A DNA stretch of 64,000 bases from Hufsiella arboris (GCF_009834875.1 NZ_WVHT01000001.1:777136-841135); one strand, 5' to 3'. Shown: positions 45,605 through 54,821, numbered from the stretch's first letter. A program made the numbers and translations. Notes: generated from the letters alone by a model not told the origin.

Positions 45605-45607
45605 TTT

Positions 45608-46321
45608 ATGCCTAAAGGAACGTTATTTCTGATTCCCGTGCCATTAGCAGACGAAAGTGCCGTAAAATCATTTACTGCTTTCGCCGGTGATATCGTCAAT
45701 CAGATTAGCGAATACATCGTTGAAAATGAAAAAACAGCGCGCCGGTTTCTGAAAGAAGCCGGCTTGAAAACGCCCCAAAGTGAATTGCTGCTTCACGACT
45801 ATGGCAAACATAACCGTGATGGAATTCTGACGTACTTCTTTGCCGGGCTGGAGGCAGGAAAGGATGTCGGCTTAATGAGCGAAGCCGGCTGTCCGGCAAT
45901 TGCCGATCCGGGCTCGGATATTGTTGCGGAGGCCCATCGCCGCGGAATAAAAGTTGTTCCGCTGGTTGGTCCGAGTTCGATTGTTCTGTCGCTCATGGCT
46001 TCAGGATTCAACGGGCAGAGTTTTACGTTCCATGGATATCTGCCGATTGACAAAAATGAGCGCACAAGGAAATTAAAGGAGCTTGAACATAATTCCGAGC
46101 GGTTTAACCAAACTCAGCTTTTTATCGAAACGCCCTTTCGAAATAATCAGCTTTTGGAGGACGTGTTAAAAAGCTGCAAACCCCAGACCAGGATTTGCAT
46201 TGCCTGTAATTTAACATCATCCGATGAGCTAATCATCTCAACGACAGTTGCTGAGCTCAAAAACAAAAAACCTGATCTGCATAAAAAGCCGGCTATTTTT
46301 TTGTTATTTCGAGGTAAGTGA
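45608..46321 (+). CDS. Tetrapyrrole-methylase-fold methyltransferase, RsmI-like
   Basis: A 237-residue member of the TP methylase superfamily, in the branch containing 16S rRNA C1402 2'-O-methyltransferase RsmI. The SAM-binding segment is DVGLMSEAGCPAIADPGSDIVAEAHRRGIKVVPLVGPSSIVLSLMASGFNGQSFTFHGYLP. The usual RsmI N-terminal LYIVATPIGNL is replaced by LFLIPVPLAD, so it belongs to a divergent Bacteroidota group. Its TGA overlaps the GTG of the following monooxygenase (GTGA). The rRNA target is inferred from family only. Confidence 0.82.
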   Translation: MPKGTLFLIPVPLADESAVKSFTAFAGDIVNQISEYIVENEKTARRFLKEAGLKTPQSELLLHDYGKHNRDGILTYFFAGLEAGKDVGLMSEAGCPAIADPGSDIVAEAHRRGIKVVPLVGPSSIVLSLMASGFNGQSFTFHGYLPIDKNERTRKLKELEHNSERFNQTQLFIETPFRNNQLLEDVLKSCKPQTRICIACNLTSSDELIISTTVAELKNKKPDLHKKPAIFLLFRGK

Positions 46322-47919
46322 TTACTTCAACCGATAAAAAACAAGTTTTAATAGTGGGCGCCGGCCCGTCTGGTTTGATGATGGCTGCTCAACTATTGCG
46401 CTATGGAATCCAGCCAGTAATCATCGATCAAAAGGACGGGCCGACGAATCAATCTAAAGCATTAGCCTTACAAGCCAGATCGTTAGAGATTTACCGGCAG
46501 CTGGGTGTAATTGACGATGTGCTTTCCCGCGGCGATGAAGCAAAAGGACTCAAATTTCATCAGGAAGACAAAGTTTTTGAACTTAATCTCGAGGGTGCAG
46601 GCAACGGGCAAACCGAGTTTCCCTATATTTTTATGCTTGAGCAAAGCAAAAACGAGCGGGTTTTGCTTAACTATCTCACTAACCACGTTTGTGCGGTTTC
46701 CTGGCGAACCACACTTAAATCATTAAAACAAAATGACCGGGAAGTAGAAGCTGTTTTAGTAACAGAAAATGGTGAATCAACGGTAAATTTCGAATGGGTT
46801 GTTGGTGCAGACGGAGCTCACAGTATCGTCAGGAAGCTTTTGAATATCGAATTTAAGGGATCCACTTATCCTCAATATTATTACCTCGCTGATTTGACGC
46901 TGCGGGAAGGTTTTAAAAAACAAGTCGTGCAGGTTTTTACGCGAGGGCACAGTCTTGCAGCTGCATTCCCGATGCGTGATGAAGGTCGTTTTAGATTTAT
47001 TGGCGCGTTACCTGAAAATATGAAATCTGTTGATGACCTGAGTTTTGATGACGTGCGGCCTTACCTGGAACAAGCCGTTGGCGCGAGGGTCGAGGTGTCG
47101 AATTGCGAATGGTTTACGTCGTATAAGCTTCATCATCGCATGGCGGAAAGTTTTCATCTGCAGCGATGCTTTTTAATTGGCGATGCAGCGCATATTCATT
47201 CGCCGGTTGGCGGCCAGGGGATGAATACCGGCTTACAGGATGCTTATAATTTATCGTGGAAACTTGTCGGTGTCATTAACGGTCAATATCATTCCAAAAT
47301 CCTGAACTCGTATCAGGAAGAAAGAATGCCCGTTGCAAAGCAGCTTCTTAAGACGACGGATAAGCTGTTTACTATCATCATCTCGAAAAATTGGCTCTCT
47401 ATAAAACTGCGTAATTTCCTGGTTCCATTAATTATTCCGAAAATATGGAGTAACGATAAAATCAGGGGACGGTTTTTTAAGATGGTGTCGCAAATTGGAA
47501 TCAGTTACCGGCACAGTTCTGTCAATGTACATCATAGCCATCTCTCGAGCGTAAAGGCTGGCGACAGGTTGCCTTATCTGGAATTTTACGATGAGAAAAA
47601 AGAGGAAACTACTGATCTGCACAGCTGGTTTAATAAAACGGGATTTACGATCCTGGTTCTCGGAACCTTTGATGAACGATTTTTATTTTCGATAGCGCAA
47701 TGGATTACATTGAATTATCCGCAAGGACTAAACTTTTTTTACCTGCCTTATAGCAAACGGAACATCGCTTTTTTTCATCAGTTCCACATTTCATACGGAC
47801 AAAAAAAACTCTTAATAGTCCGGCCGGACATGTATATCGGCTACATGAATGATGTAGTTGACCTTGAGATAATCGGTAACTATTTAAAGAATATTATCGG
47901 CTGGAAAAAAAGCGGCTAA
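46318..47919 (+). CDS. FAD-dependent aromatic hydroxylase-like monooxygenase
   Basis: A 533-residue flavoprotein of the PHBH/PheA group. The Rossmann start is QVLIVGAGPSGLMMAAQLLRYG with GxGxxG. The second FAD motif is FLIGDAAHIHSPVGGQGMNTGLQDAYNLSWKL (GD motif). A C-terminal thioredoxin-like domain (about residues 400-530) is typical of phenol hydroxylase relatives. It is translated from a GTG that overlaps the RsmI-like stop. The substrate is an aromatic compound or quinone-like molecule, not identifiable. Confidence 0.88.
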   Translation: MITSTDKKQVLIVGAGPSGLMMAAQLLRYGIQPVIIDQKDGPTNQSKALALQARSLEIYRQLGVIDDVLSRGDEAKGLKFHQEDKVFELNLEGAGNGQTEFPYIFMLEQSKNERVLLNYLTNHVCAVSWRTTLKSLKQNDREVEAVLVTENGESTVNFEWVVGADGAHSIVRKLLNIEFKGSTYPQYYYLADLTLREGFKKQVVQVFTRGHSLAAAFPMRDEGRFRFIGALPENMKSVDDLSFDDVRPYLEQAVGARVEVSNCEWFTSYKLHHRMAESFHLQRCFLIGDAAHIHSPVGGQGMNTGLQDAYNLSWKLVGVINGQYHSKILNSYQEERMPVAKQLLKTTDKLFTIIISKNWLSIKLRNFLVPLIIPKIWSNDKIRGRFFKMVSQIGISYRHSSVNVHHSHLSSVKAGDRLPYLEFYDEKKEETTDLHSWFNKTGFTILVLGTFDERFLFSIAQWITLNYPQGLNFFYLPYSKRNIAFFHQFHISYGQKKLLIVRPDMYIGYMNDVVDLEIIGNYLKNIIGWKKSG

Positions 47920-47922
47920 TTG

Positions 47923-48315
47923 CTACTTGTTCTGGCTGTGAACCGCCATCCGGTTTCCCTCTGTGTCTGTAAAAAAAGCGCAAAAACCAATATCAGGCGA
48001 AATCTGCATAGTAGGCCCGGTAACTTTTCCACCTGCCTGCTGAACGCGTTCGAGGAAAGCATCGCAGCCGCCTGTTTCATTTGCGTTTAAGTAGACTAAC
48101 GTATTGCTTTGGCCAGGTTCATATCCCGCTCCCTGAACAAGGGAGCCGCCCAAATCCTTAAGCGTCATGCCTTCGGTGTTTATCATTCCCATTTTAAAGC
48201 CCGGCGCCATTTGCTCGTCGATTTCAATTTTAGCATTTAGCACCTGTTCGTAGAATTTTTTAGCTCGTTCCATGTCTGAAACGGGAATCTCTAACCAATT
48301 AATCAGATTTGCCAT
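47923..48315 (-). CDS. VOC (glyoxalase/bleomycin-resistance) family protein
   Basis: A 130-residue protein with the paired beta-alpha-beta-beta-beta repeats of the vicinal oxygen chelate fold. It starts NWLEIPVSDMERAKKFYEQVLNA, and the C-terminal half ends FFTDTEGNRMAVHSQ. Residues of the second repeat suggest a metal site, but the family is very diverse and no substrate can be named. It converges on the monooxygenase gene (3-nt gap) and precedes none on its own strand before miaE's stop. Confidence 0.85.
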   Translation of the reverse strand: MANLINWLEIPVSDMERAKKFYEQVLNAKIEIDEQMAPGFKMGMINTEGMTLKDLGGSLVQGAGYEPGQSNTLVYLNANETGGCDAFLERVQQAGGKVTGPTMQISPDIGFCAFFTDTEGNRMAVHSQNK

Positions 48316-48382
48316 AACGGATGATTTTAAGATTGTAACAAACTAATAATCAAAGTTTAAGATTATATCTGAAAACTGCAAG

Positions 48383-48982
48383 CTAACCGTGAATAGTTTC
48401 GCTTTTGCCGTAATTTTGAATTACTGTCGCTTCGTGAGCGAGGAATTCATTCCAGCGTTTGTCTACGTCAATCGTGTCGGCATACTGTTTGGCGAATTTT
48501 AAAAACATAGTGTAGTGTGATGCTTCGCTAACCATTAATTCATGATAGAATACCGACAGTTCATCATCGTTTATATTATCTGAAAGCACTTTGAAACGCT
48601 CGCAGCTTCGCGCTTCGATCATTGCAGAAAAAAGCAATCTGTCGACCAATTGCGCTTCCCGGCCGCCGCCTTTTATAATGAATTTCGCCAGTTCGTTCAC
48701 ATAGTTATCTTTTCGCTCGCGGCCCAGTGTAAATCCGCGTTGCAAAATGATATCGTGAACACGTTTAAAGTGGTCCATTTCTTCCTGGACAAGTAAAGCC
48801 ATTGCCTGCACCATGTCAGACAGATTGGGATTTTGAACTATTAAAGTAATGGCATTACTGGCAGCCTTCTGCTCGCAAAAAGCGTGATCAGTTAAAATCT
48901 CTTCAATATTGCTTTCAACCACATTCTTAACCCATAACGGATCTGTAGGCAGTTGAAGCTTTAAAATGGTTTTCTCGCTCAC
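48383..48982 (-). CDS. miaE: tRNA 2-methylthio-N6-isopentenyladenosine-37 hydroxylase
   Basis: MiaE is a ferritin-like non-haem di-iron enzyme that hydroxylates the isopentenyl group of ms2i6A37. The protein has 199 residues. The di-iron ligand helices are visible as EEMDHFKRVHD, ARSCERFKVL and SEASHYTMFLKFA (Glu and His residues). The start is GTG at 48982. It implies that MiaA/MiaB-type precursors exist elsewhere in the genome. A hairpin with 10-bp arms lies upstream on the same strand (49029-49063). Confidence 0.9.
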   Translation of the reverse strand: MSEKTILKLQLPTDPLWVKNVVESNIEEILTDHAFCEQKAASNAITLIVQNPNLSDMVQAMALLVQEEMDHFKRVHDIILQRGFTLGRERKDNYVNELAKFIIKGGGREAQLVDRLLFSAMIEARSCERFKVLSDNINDDELSVFYHELMVSEASHYTMFLKFAKQYADTIDVDKRWNEFLAHEATVIQNYGKSETIHG

Positions 48983-49506
48983 GGGAGTAAAATTAGGAAA
49001 ATGTTTTAGGAAGATATAGTCAAGTCAGCCGATGAATACCGGCCGCTGTGCATTATTCATCGGAAGACGGAAAAGAAAAATAAGTTGTATTCGTTAATTG
49101 AGAAGGATTAATTAACATGGATGTTTGAATGATTGTTTGTTCGAGAATGGAATCGATATGATCATTGAAATGGCCGCCATTGATTGACATTAAATATTAA
49201 TTTGGAGATCATGTGCAGCGCCTTTCGGTTTACTCAGTCCTGTCTTCCATTCATACGCCTTCAGGCTTTAGGCTCATGGTCGGTATCCATTGCAGCCATG
49301 TTTAACCGGCAATGACAGTAGATTTATTATTGTTTTACAAGACCCAGGTCAATAAACGGGATAAAGCAAATATGTGCAGTTGGTGTAACCGCTGTTTCAG
49401 TTTTAGCGTGGCTTATCGGCTGCGTGAGAAGTAAAAGCGGAAAACGGAAACAAACTATCAATCGAAGAAAAGGCTTTGCGCTTTAAAGAATATCTTTAAA
49501 ATATCC
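48983..49506 (-). other. Gene-free stretch between nadD and miaE
   Basis: About 520 nt with no gene found. It contains a 10-bp inverted repeat (CCGATGAATA/TATTCATCGG, 49029-49063), a very degenerate interspersed repeat (49220-49300), and an 8-bp inverted repeat TTTAAAGA/TCTTTAAA at 49482-49500 just past nadD. Confidence 0.55.
49220..49300 (+). repeat. Possible degenerate copy D of the interspersed repeat
   Basis: The right half (AGGCTTTAGGCTCATGGTCGG, then TATCCATTGCAGCCAT) resembles the right half of copy B with many changes. Low confidence. Confidence 0.3.
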
Positions 49507-50079
49507 CTACCTATACAAATTCTTACTCTCAATAAACTCGATCACATTATCCGGCAGAAAATATTGCGTGTTCTTCTGTTCTTTAAATGCCTTTCTTATA
49601 AACGTAGCAGATATTTCCATCAAAGGAGTATCGGTGATTTTAACGGAAGGATGATTATCAAATTCCGATCCTGAAAATCCGGGCCTTGGATAGACAAAGA
49701 GTTCGTAATCGCGCAGAAGCATTTCGTGATTTTTCCACTTTTTAAATGAAACCAGGTTATCTGATCCCATTATTAGGCAAAACTGTTTTTCCGGGTATTT
49801 CTCTTTAAGAAATGTCAGGGTATCGATGGTGTAAGACGGCTGTGGCAACCCAAATTCAATGTCGCTAACTTTGAGTTTTTGCGAGTTTTCTGTAGCTAGT
49901 TTGGCCATTTCCAGCCTGTCGTACATGTTAATCAAGTCGCTTTTTGATTTCAGCGGGTTATGTGGCGAAACCACCAGCCACACCTCATCGAGCGCCGTGT
50001 AATTTGCCAGGTAGTTGGCAATGATAAGGTGGCCGGTATGAATTGGATTAAATGAACCGAAAAATAAACCGATCTTCAT
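49507..50079 (-). CDS. nadD: Nicotinate-nucleotide adenylyltransferase
   Basis: NadD makes deamido-NAD from nicotinate mononucleotide and ATP in NAD synthesis. It has 190 residues. The nucleotidyltransferase start is IGLFFGSFNPIHTGHLIIANYL (HxGH motif), and ISATFIRKAF is the ISSTxxR-like motif. The gene is last in a minus-strand unit after gmk (12 nt gap). Cytosolic enzyme. Confidence 0.95.
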   Translation of the reverse strand: MKIGLFFGSFNPIHTGHLIIANYLANYTALDEVWLVVSPHNPLKSKSDLINMYDRLEMAKLATENSQKLKVSDIEFGLPQPSYTIDTLTFLKEKYPEKQFCLIMGSDNLVSFKKWKNHEMLLRDYELFVYPRPGFSGSEFDNHPSVKITDTPLMEISATFIRKAFKEQKNTQYFLPDNVIEFIESKNLYR

Positions 50080-50091
50080 GTCAGGAACTGG

Positions 50092-50664
50092 CTATGATTG
50101 AATCATAAAGTCTTTTAAAAGCTTTTCAGCATTTTCGCAGGCTTCGTCAAGTTCATAGTTTTTCAGAATTACGTCGAACTTGTCCGCATAGGTAAGCTCT
50201 TTGCTGGCTTTTGCAATACGTTCTTTTAATTTTAGTTCACTGTCGGTACCACGGCTTCGCAAGCGTTCAATGAGCACTTCCAGCGAAGGTGGCTGAACGA
50301 ATACTGCGAGTGCATCTTTTCCATATTTCCGTTTCAGGTGTAAACCTCCTTCTACATCGATATCGAAAATCACATTTTTGCCGGTTTTCCATATTCGCTC
50401 TATTTCGGAGCGCAATGTGCCGTAAAACGTTCCGGTATAAACTTCTTCAAATTCAACGAAATCCTTTTGAGCAATGCGGTGCAGGAACTCTTCTTTGGAT
50501 ATAAAATAATAATCCTTCCCATGGATTTCAGTACCGCGCGACTGGCGCGTTGTTGCGGAAACTGAAAATTGTATCAGATCAGGATATTTGTTTAAAAGAT
50601 GGTGTACAATGGTTGTTTTGCCAGCACCCGACGGTGCCGAGAATATTATAAGTTTACCGTCCAT
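50092..50664 (-). CDS. gmk: Guanylate kinase
   Basis: Gmk phosphorylates GMP to GDP. The P-loop is FSAPSGAGKTTIVHHLL near the N-terminus. GMP-binding and LID segments follow (SATTRQSRGTEIHGKDYYFISKEEF, then LKERIAKASKELTYADKFD). Length 190 is standard. It lies between the YicC-like gene (upstream, 44 nt) and nadD, an arrangement common in this phylum. Confidence 0.96.
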   Translation of the reverse strand: MDGKLIIFSAPSGAGKTTIVHHLLNKYPDLIQFSVSATTRQSRGTEIHGKDYYFISKEEFLHRIAQKDFVEFEEVYTGTFYGTLRSEIERIWKTGKNVIFDIDVEGGLHLKRKYGKDALAVFVQPPSLEVLIERLRSRGTDSELKLKERIAKASKELTYADKFDVILKNYELDEACENAEKLLKDFMIQS

Positions 50665-50708
50665 TTCAGATTGTAAAAGGTATCACAAGTTCTTTTTACG
50701 CAAGCCTT

Positions 50709-51584
50709 TTAAAGCACGTTTAATAATTGTTCTTTAATTTTTTCGAGCTCCTCTTTCATGCCTACTACAATTTTTTGTATGGCAGCGTCATTAGCTTTTG
50801 AACCCATGGTATTTATTTCACGCCCAATCTCCTGCGAAATGAATCCCAGTTTTTTGCCATTTGCATCGGGAGATTTTAAAGCTTCCAGGAAATAATCGCA
50901 ATGGCTCTTAAGCCTGATTTTTTCTTCTGTGATATCCAATTTATCAATGTAAAATATGAGCTCCTGCTCAAAACGGTTCTGATCAATTTTCTCTTTCCCT
51001 ACAAACTCTTCTAGTGCCAGGTTGATCCGTTCCTTAATGACGTTAATTCGGTTCGGCTCATGTATTTTTACCTGTTCTAAAGCAGCCAATATATTTTTTA
51101 TGCGGAATTCGATGTCCTGCTGCAAAACAGATCCTTCATCAGCACGAAATGTCTGGAAGGCTTGCATTGCCTGGTTAAACGTTGCCAACAGGTTATCCCA
51201 TTCCTCTTCACTTACTGTTCCTTCTTCGTAACTGATTACTTCGGGAAAATTAACGGCCAATTGCATTAGGCTGGTACTGGTGTCACCCAGTTCAGTTGCG
51301 GTCTCTTGCAATTGGTTGTAGTAATGTTTTAATAATGTTTTATTAATTGAAGCTGCTTTTGATAATCCTTCCGGGTATTCGGCGTTGATTATCAGGCTAA
51401 CTTTACCGCGTTCTATCTGTTTGCTGCATTCGTTACGGATAAGCAACTCCTTTTCAGAAAACGCTTTTGGAAGCTTTAAAATAAGTTCGAGGAATTTGCT
51501 GTTTAACGATTTTATTTCAACCGTATATTTAACCTGCTTAAAATCATTTGCCGCAAGGCCGTAGCCCGTCATTGACTTGATCAT
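50709..51584 (-). CDS. YicC/YloC family endoribonuclease
   Basis: A 291-residue protein from the ATG at 51584 (MIKSMTGYG is the universal family start; the upstream codon at 51638 adds unrelated residues). The C-terminal DUF1732 segment includes FISQEIGREINTMGSKANDAAIQKIVVGMKEELEKIKEQL. YicC has been described as an endoribonuclease that affects small RNA turnover. Its gene often precedes gmk, as here. Not linked to any known target in this genome. Confidence 0.92.
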   Translation of the reverse strand: MIKSMTGYGLAANDFKQVKYTVEIKSLNSKFLELILKLPKAFSEKELLIRNECSKQIERGKVSLIINAEYPEGLSKAASINKTLLKHYYNQLQETATELGDTSTSLMQLAVNFPEVISYEEGTVSEEEWDNLLATFNQAMQAFQTFRADEGSVLQQDIEFRIKNILAALEQVKIHEPNRINVIKERINLALEEFVGKEKIDQNRFEQELIFYIDKLDITEEKIRLKSHCDYFLEALKSPDANGKKLGFISQEIGREINTMGSKANDAAIQKIVVGMKEELEKIKEQLLNVL

Positions 51585-51682
51585 GGGCAAAGATAAGTTA
51601 AAAAACCGCGCACGACCAAATTGACAGCTTTTTAACATAAATTACTAAGTCACTAATTTATGATTTCGTAAATTTACCTGAC

Positions 51683-52411
51683 ATGAAGTATCTAAAATAT
51701 GTCATAACGGGCTGGTTATTTTCATTGTCGCTGAGTTTACATGCACAGGATTTTGAACAGGCTGGCGCCGTAATGGCCAAAGGTTCCGGGACGCGGCTTG
51801 CGGAGGTAAGTGTAAGAAATTTACGTACCGGGCAATATGCGTTAACCAATGATTTTGGAATATTCAGAATTAACGTCTCCGTGAGAGATACGCTTCTTTT
51901 CAGGAAGAAAGATTATGCAGATCAGAAAGTTGCCGTCACATCAACCAAAGACATGGTTGTGCAAATGGCACCTGGTATAATGCTTAACGAAGTAACAGTG
52001 ACAGCGAAGTCGAAAAAACAGGAGATGCAGGAGGTGTTGGATGATTACCGTAAAAAAGGCGTTTATTATAACGGTAAACCACCTTTTTTATCTTACCTGT
52101 TTAAACCGCTTACTGCTCTTTACGAGCTGATTGGAAAAACTCCGGGCCAAGCCAGGCGATTTAACAAATATTATGGAACTGAGCTGCAGCAGACCGAAAT
52201 CGACCGGAAATTTAACAAGTCGGTTGTGATGCAATACGCAAATTTGCCGGATGAAAAAATAAGTGATTTTATGACCCTGTACCGTCCCTCGTATGAAACT
52301 GCACAATACTGGAACGAGTATGATGTAATCACATATATTAAAAAGTCTTCGGAAGATTATAAGAAAAAAGGTGAACCGGCTGTAGAACCTTTACCGAAGC
52401 TTGGAAATTAA
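51683..52411 (+). CDS. Exported protein with carboxypeptidase-regulatory-like domain
   Basis: A 242-residue protein with a signal peptide (MKYLKYVITGWLFSLSLSLHAQ). A CarboxypepD_reg-like beta-sandwich follows (about residues 35-115: LAEVSVRNLRTGQYALTNDFGIFRINVSVRDTLLF). The C-terminal half is charged and unrecognised. It resembles the N-terminal plug-like part of TonB-linked proteins, but no TonB domain or barrel is present. It is probably periplasmic or outer-membrane associated. The 3' end overlaps rnc by 4 nt, and the two are convergent. Confidence 0.8.
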   Translation: MKYLKYVITGWLFSLSLSLHAQDFEQAGAVMAKGSGTRLAEVSVRNLRTGQYALTNDFGIFRINVSVRDTLLFRKKDYADQKVAVTSTKDMVVQMAPGIMLNEVTVTAKSKKQEMQEVLDDYRKKGVYYNGKPPFLSYLFKPLTALYELIGKTPGQARRFNKYYGTELQQTEIDRKFNKSVVMQYANLPDEKISDFMTLYRPSYETAQYWNEYDVITYIKKSSEDYKKKGEPAVEPLPKLGN

Positions 52412-53136
52412 ATGGCTAATGCATCGCAGGCTTTTTCTGCAGCGAGTTTCTCAGCATTCTTTTTATTGTAATCGCGGCCCACGCCCAAATTCTCACCGTC
52501 AACTACTGCACATACAGTAAAAAGTTTGACGCTTTCTCCGTCGTCGTTTGCAACGAGCTCAAAAAGAACGTCTTTCCCGTGCCGCTGACACCATTCGATG
52601 AGTTTGCTTTTAAAATTTGTTTCGGTTAACTCAAGCTTGTGAATGTCAACATGTGGTTTAATGATCCTGCTAAGTATAAAATTTTTAGTAAAATTATATC
52701 CCTTATCAAGATAAACAGCTCCTATTAACGCTTCGAATGCATCGCCCATCATGGATCCTTGTTTGTTCGACAGGTTAACCATCCGGTTGTCGAATTCGAT
52801 AAGCTCATTAAAGCCCATTTTTCGGGCGAGTTGATTGAGGTTTGCCCGGCTTACGATCTTCGAGCGCATTTCTGTCAGGAAGCCTTCTTCTTTATAAGGG
52901 TAAAGTTTAAACAGTAATTCGGCAACCACTGAACCTAAAACAGCATCACCTAAAAATTCCAGGCGCTCATTGCTGTTTTTCGTTCCATGTTTCAGAGGTA
53001 CTGCTACAGATTTATGGCGAAATGCCATTCTGTACAGCGAGAGATTCCCCGGAACAAAACCAAGCAGGTTGTTCAGGGTTTTTACGTATTTGCGCTGAGA
53101 AGAAAAGTGTAGTTTGTATATCCTGGCTAAAGGCAT
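52408..53136 (-). CDS. rnc: Ribonuclease III
   Basis: RNase III cleaves double-stranded RNA, maturing rRNA and controlling some mRNAs. The catalytic signature is NERLEFLGDAVLGSVVAELLF, and GDAFEALIGAVYLDKG carries the second acidic pair. A dsRNA-binding domain forms the C-terminus (FKSKLIEWCQRHGKDVLFELV and beyond). It has 242 residues. It lies downstream of fabF; the 67-nt spacer contains a perfect 14-bp inverted repeat (separate entry) that may be a self-cleavage site. Confidence 0.96.
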   Translation of the reverse strand: MPLARIYKLHFSSQRKYVKTLNNLLGFVPGNLSLYRMAFRHKSVAVPLKHGTKNSNERLEFLGDAVLGSVVAELLFKLYPYKEEGFLTEMRSKIVSRANLNQLARKMGFNELIEFDNRMVNLSNKQGSMMGDAFEALIGAVYLDKGYNFTKNFILSRIIKPHVDIHKLELTETNFKSKLIEWCQRHGKDVLFELVANDDGESVKLFTVCAVVDGENLGVGRDYNKKNAEKLAAEKACDALAI

Positions 53137-53143
53137 TTAACAA

Positions 53144-53200
53144 ATTTCAGAGGATTTAAAGATACAGTGTTAGAAAGTATATAAGCAAATCCTCTGAAAT
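53144..53200 (-). promoter_or_regulatory. Perfect 14-bp stem-loop between fabF and rnc
   Basis: Arms ATTTCAGAGGATTT and AAATCCTCTGAAAT are perfectly complementary with a 29-nt loop, starting 4 nt after the fabF stop and ending 7 nt before the rnc ATG. No T-run follows in the direction of transcription. A long dsRNA stem in the rnc leader is a plausible RNase III site. Confidence 0.7.
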
Positions 53201-53203
53201 GTT

Positions 53204-54457
53204 TTATCCTTCATATTTTTTAAATATTACGGAAGCATTGTGACCGCCAAATCCAAAGGTATTGCTTTGAGCAGCACGTACCACGCGTTTTTGCGCTTTG
53301 TTAAACGTAAAATTTAATTTAGGATCAATATCAGGATCGTCGGTAAAATGATTGATAGTTGGAGGAATGATATCATTTTGTACCGCAAGTATCGATGCGA
53401 TCGATTCAATAGCTCCGGCAGCTCCTAACAAGTGACCGGTCATTGATTTCGTCGAACTAATGTTCAATTTATAAGCATTCTCGCCAAAGAGGTTCAGAAT
53501 CGCTGTTGACTCACTAATGTCGCCAAGAGGTGTCGAAGTGCCGTGAACATTGATATAATCTATATCATCCACAGTCATGCCTGCATCTTTCAGTGCATTA
53601 GTCATTACGAGGCGTGCTCCAAGGCCTTCCGGGTGTGGTGCTGTGATATGATTAGCATCGGCACTCATACCGCCGCCGACAAGCTCAGCATAAATTTTCG
53701 CTCCGCGAGCTTTTGCATGCTCCAGTTCTTCCAGAATAATCGTTCCGGAACCCTCTCCCGCTACAAATCCGTCACGGTCTTTGTCAAACGGGCGTGAAGC
53801 CGTAGCCGGATCATCATTTCGTGTAGATAAAGCATGCATTGCGTTGAATCCGCCCATGCCGGCTTCGTTAATAATGGCTTCCGATCCGCCTGAAATGATC
53901 ACATCAGCCATCCCTAAACGGAGATAGTTAAATGAATCGATCAATGCATTGGTTGAGGATGCGCAGGCCGAAACCGTTGCAAAATTAGGTCCTCGCAACC
54001 CATATTTAATAGAAATATGACCCGGAGCGATGTCCAGGATCATTTTAGGAATGAAGAATGGATTGAATCGCGGATTGCCATCGCCCTTGGCAAAATTGGT
54101 AACCTCGTCCAAAAATGTTTTTAAACCGCCGATTCCCGAACCCCAGATAACACCAATACGGTTTGTGTCAAACTTAGTGAAATCAAGGCCTGAATCCTTA
54201 ACGGCTTCATCGGTGGACGCAAGAGCATAATGCACAAAAGGGTCAACCTTACGTGCTTCCTTGCGGTCCATGAAATCTTCCGGATTGAAATTTTTTACCT
54301 CGCAGGCAAATTTGGTTTTGAAGTTTGTAGCATCAAACCTGGTAATAGGAGCGGCACCGCTTACCCCATTGATCAGACCATCCCAATATTCAGCAACGGT
54401 ATTTCCAAGTGGAGTAAGCGCACCAAGTCCTGTAACAACAACTCTTTTAAGCTCCAT
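53204..54457 (-). CDS. fabF: 3-oxoacyl-ACP synthase II
   Basis: FabF condenses malonyl-ACP with acyl-ACP in fatty acid elongation. It has 417 residues. The nucleophile Cys is C165 in TVSACASSTNALI. The His residues are in VHGTSTPLGD and KSMTGHLLGAAG. The start is just after acpP (19 nt gap), the standard acpP-fabF pair. A promoter upstream of acpP should transcribe acpP, fabF and rnc. Confidence 0.97.
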   Translation of the reverse strand: MELKRVVVTGLGALTPLGNTVAEYWDGLINGVSGAAPITRFDATNFKTKFACEVKNFNPEDFMDRKEARKVDPFVHYALASTDEAVKDSGLDFTKFDTNRIGVIWGSGIGGLKTFLDEVTNFAKGDGNPRFNPFFIPKMILDIAPGHISIKYGLRGPNFATVSACASSTNALIDSFNYLRLGMADVIISGGSEAIINEAGMGGFNAMHALSTRNDDPATASRPFDKDRDGFVAGEGSGTIILEELEHAKARGAKIYAELVGGGMSADANHITAPHPEGLGARLVMTNALKDAGMTVDDIDYINVHGTSTPLGDISESTAILNLFGENAYKLNISSTKSMTGHLLGAAGAIESIASILAVQNDIIPPTINHFTDDPDIDPKLNFTFNKAQKRVVRAAQSNTFGFGGHNASVIFKKYEG

Positions 54458-54476
54458 TTAATATGTGCGGCGTAAA

Positions 54477-54713
54477 TTACTTTACGTTTTTCTCTAAATA
54501 AGCAATAGCTTGACCAACTGTTCCGATTGTTTCAGCCTGGTCATCAGGAATAGCAACGTTAAATTCTTTTTCAAACTCCATGATTAGTTCCACGGTGTCT
54601 AAAGAATCGGCACCAAGATCGTTTGTGAAAGATGCTTCCGGTGTAACTTCACTTTCATCAACACCTAATTTTTCAACGATAATTGCTTTTACTCTTGAAG
54701 CGATATCAGACAT
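54477..54713 (-). CDS. acpP: Acyl carrier protein
   Basis: A 78-residue ACP. The phosphopantetheine attachment Ser is S37 in [13 protein letters not shown], the canonical DSL motif. Its acidic helices are typical for binding FabF and other partners. It is the first gene of acpP-fabF-rnc, 33 nt downstream of a near-consensus promoter. Confidence 0.98.
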   Translation of the reverse strand: MSDIASRVKAIIVEKLGVDESEVTPEASFTNDLGADSLDTVELIMEFEKEFNVAIPDDQAETIGTVGQAIAYLEKNVK

Positions 54714-54745
54714 ATTTTTTATGATTTAATGGTTAAAATTCTGTG

Positions 54746-54776
54746 CAAAGAAAAATAAATTCTATTAAATATCAAA
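54746..54776 (-). promoter_or_regulatory. -33/-7 promoter of acpP-fabF-rnc
   Basis: On the minus strand TTTG (54773-54776) is followed after 19 nt by TTTCTTTG (54746-54753), one mismatch from TAnnTTTG. Confidence 0.6.
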
Positions 54777-54821
54777 CCTTTTTGTTTTGGCGTAGAATAA
54801 TGGTCATAACTGATTGTTTAC

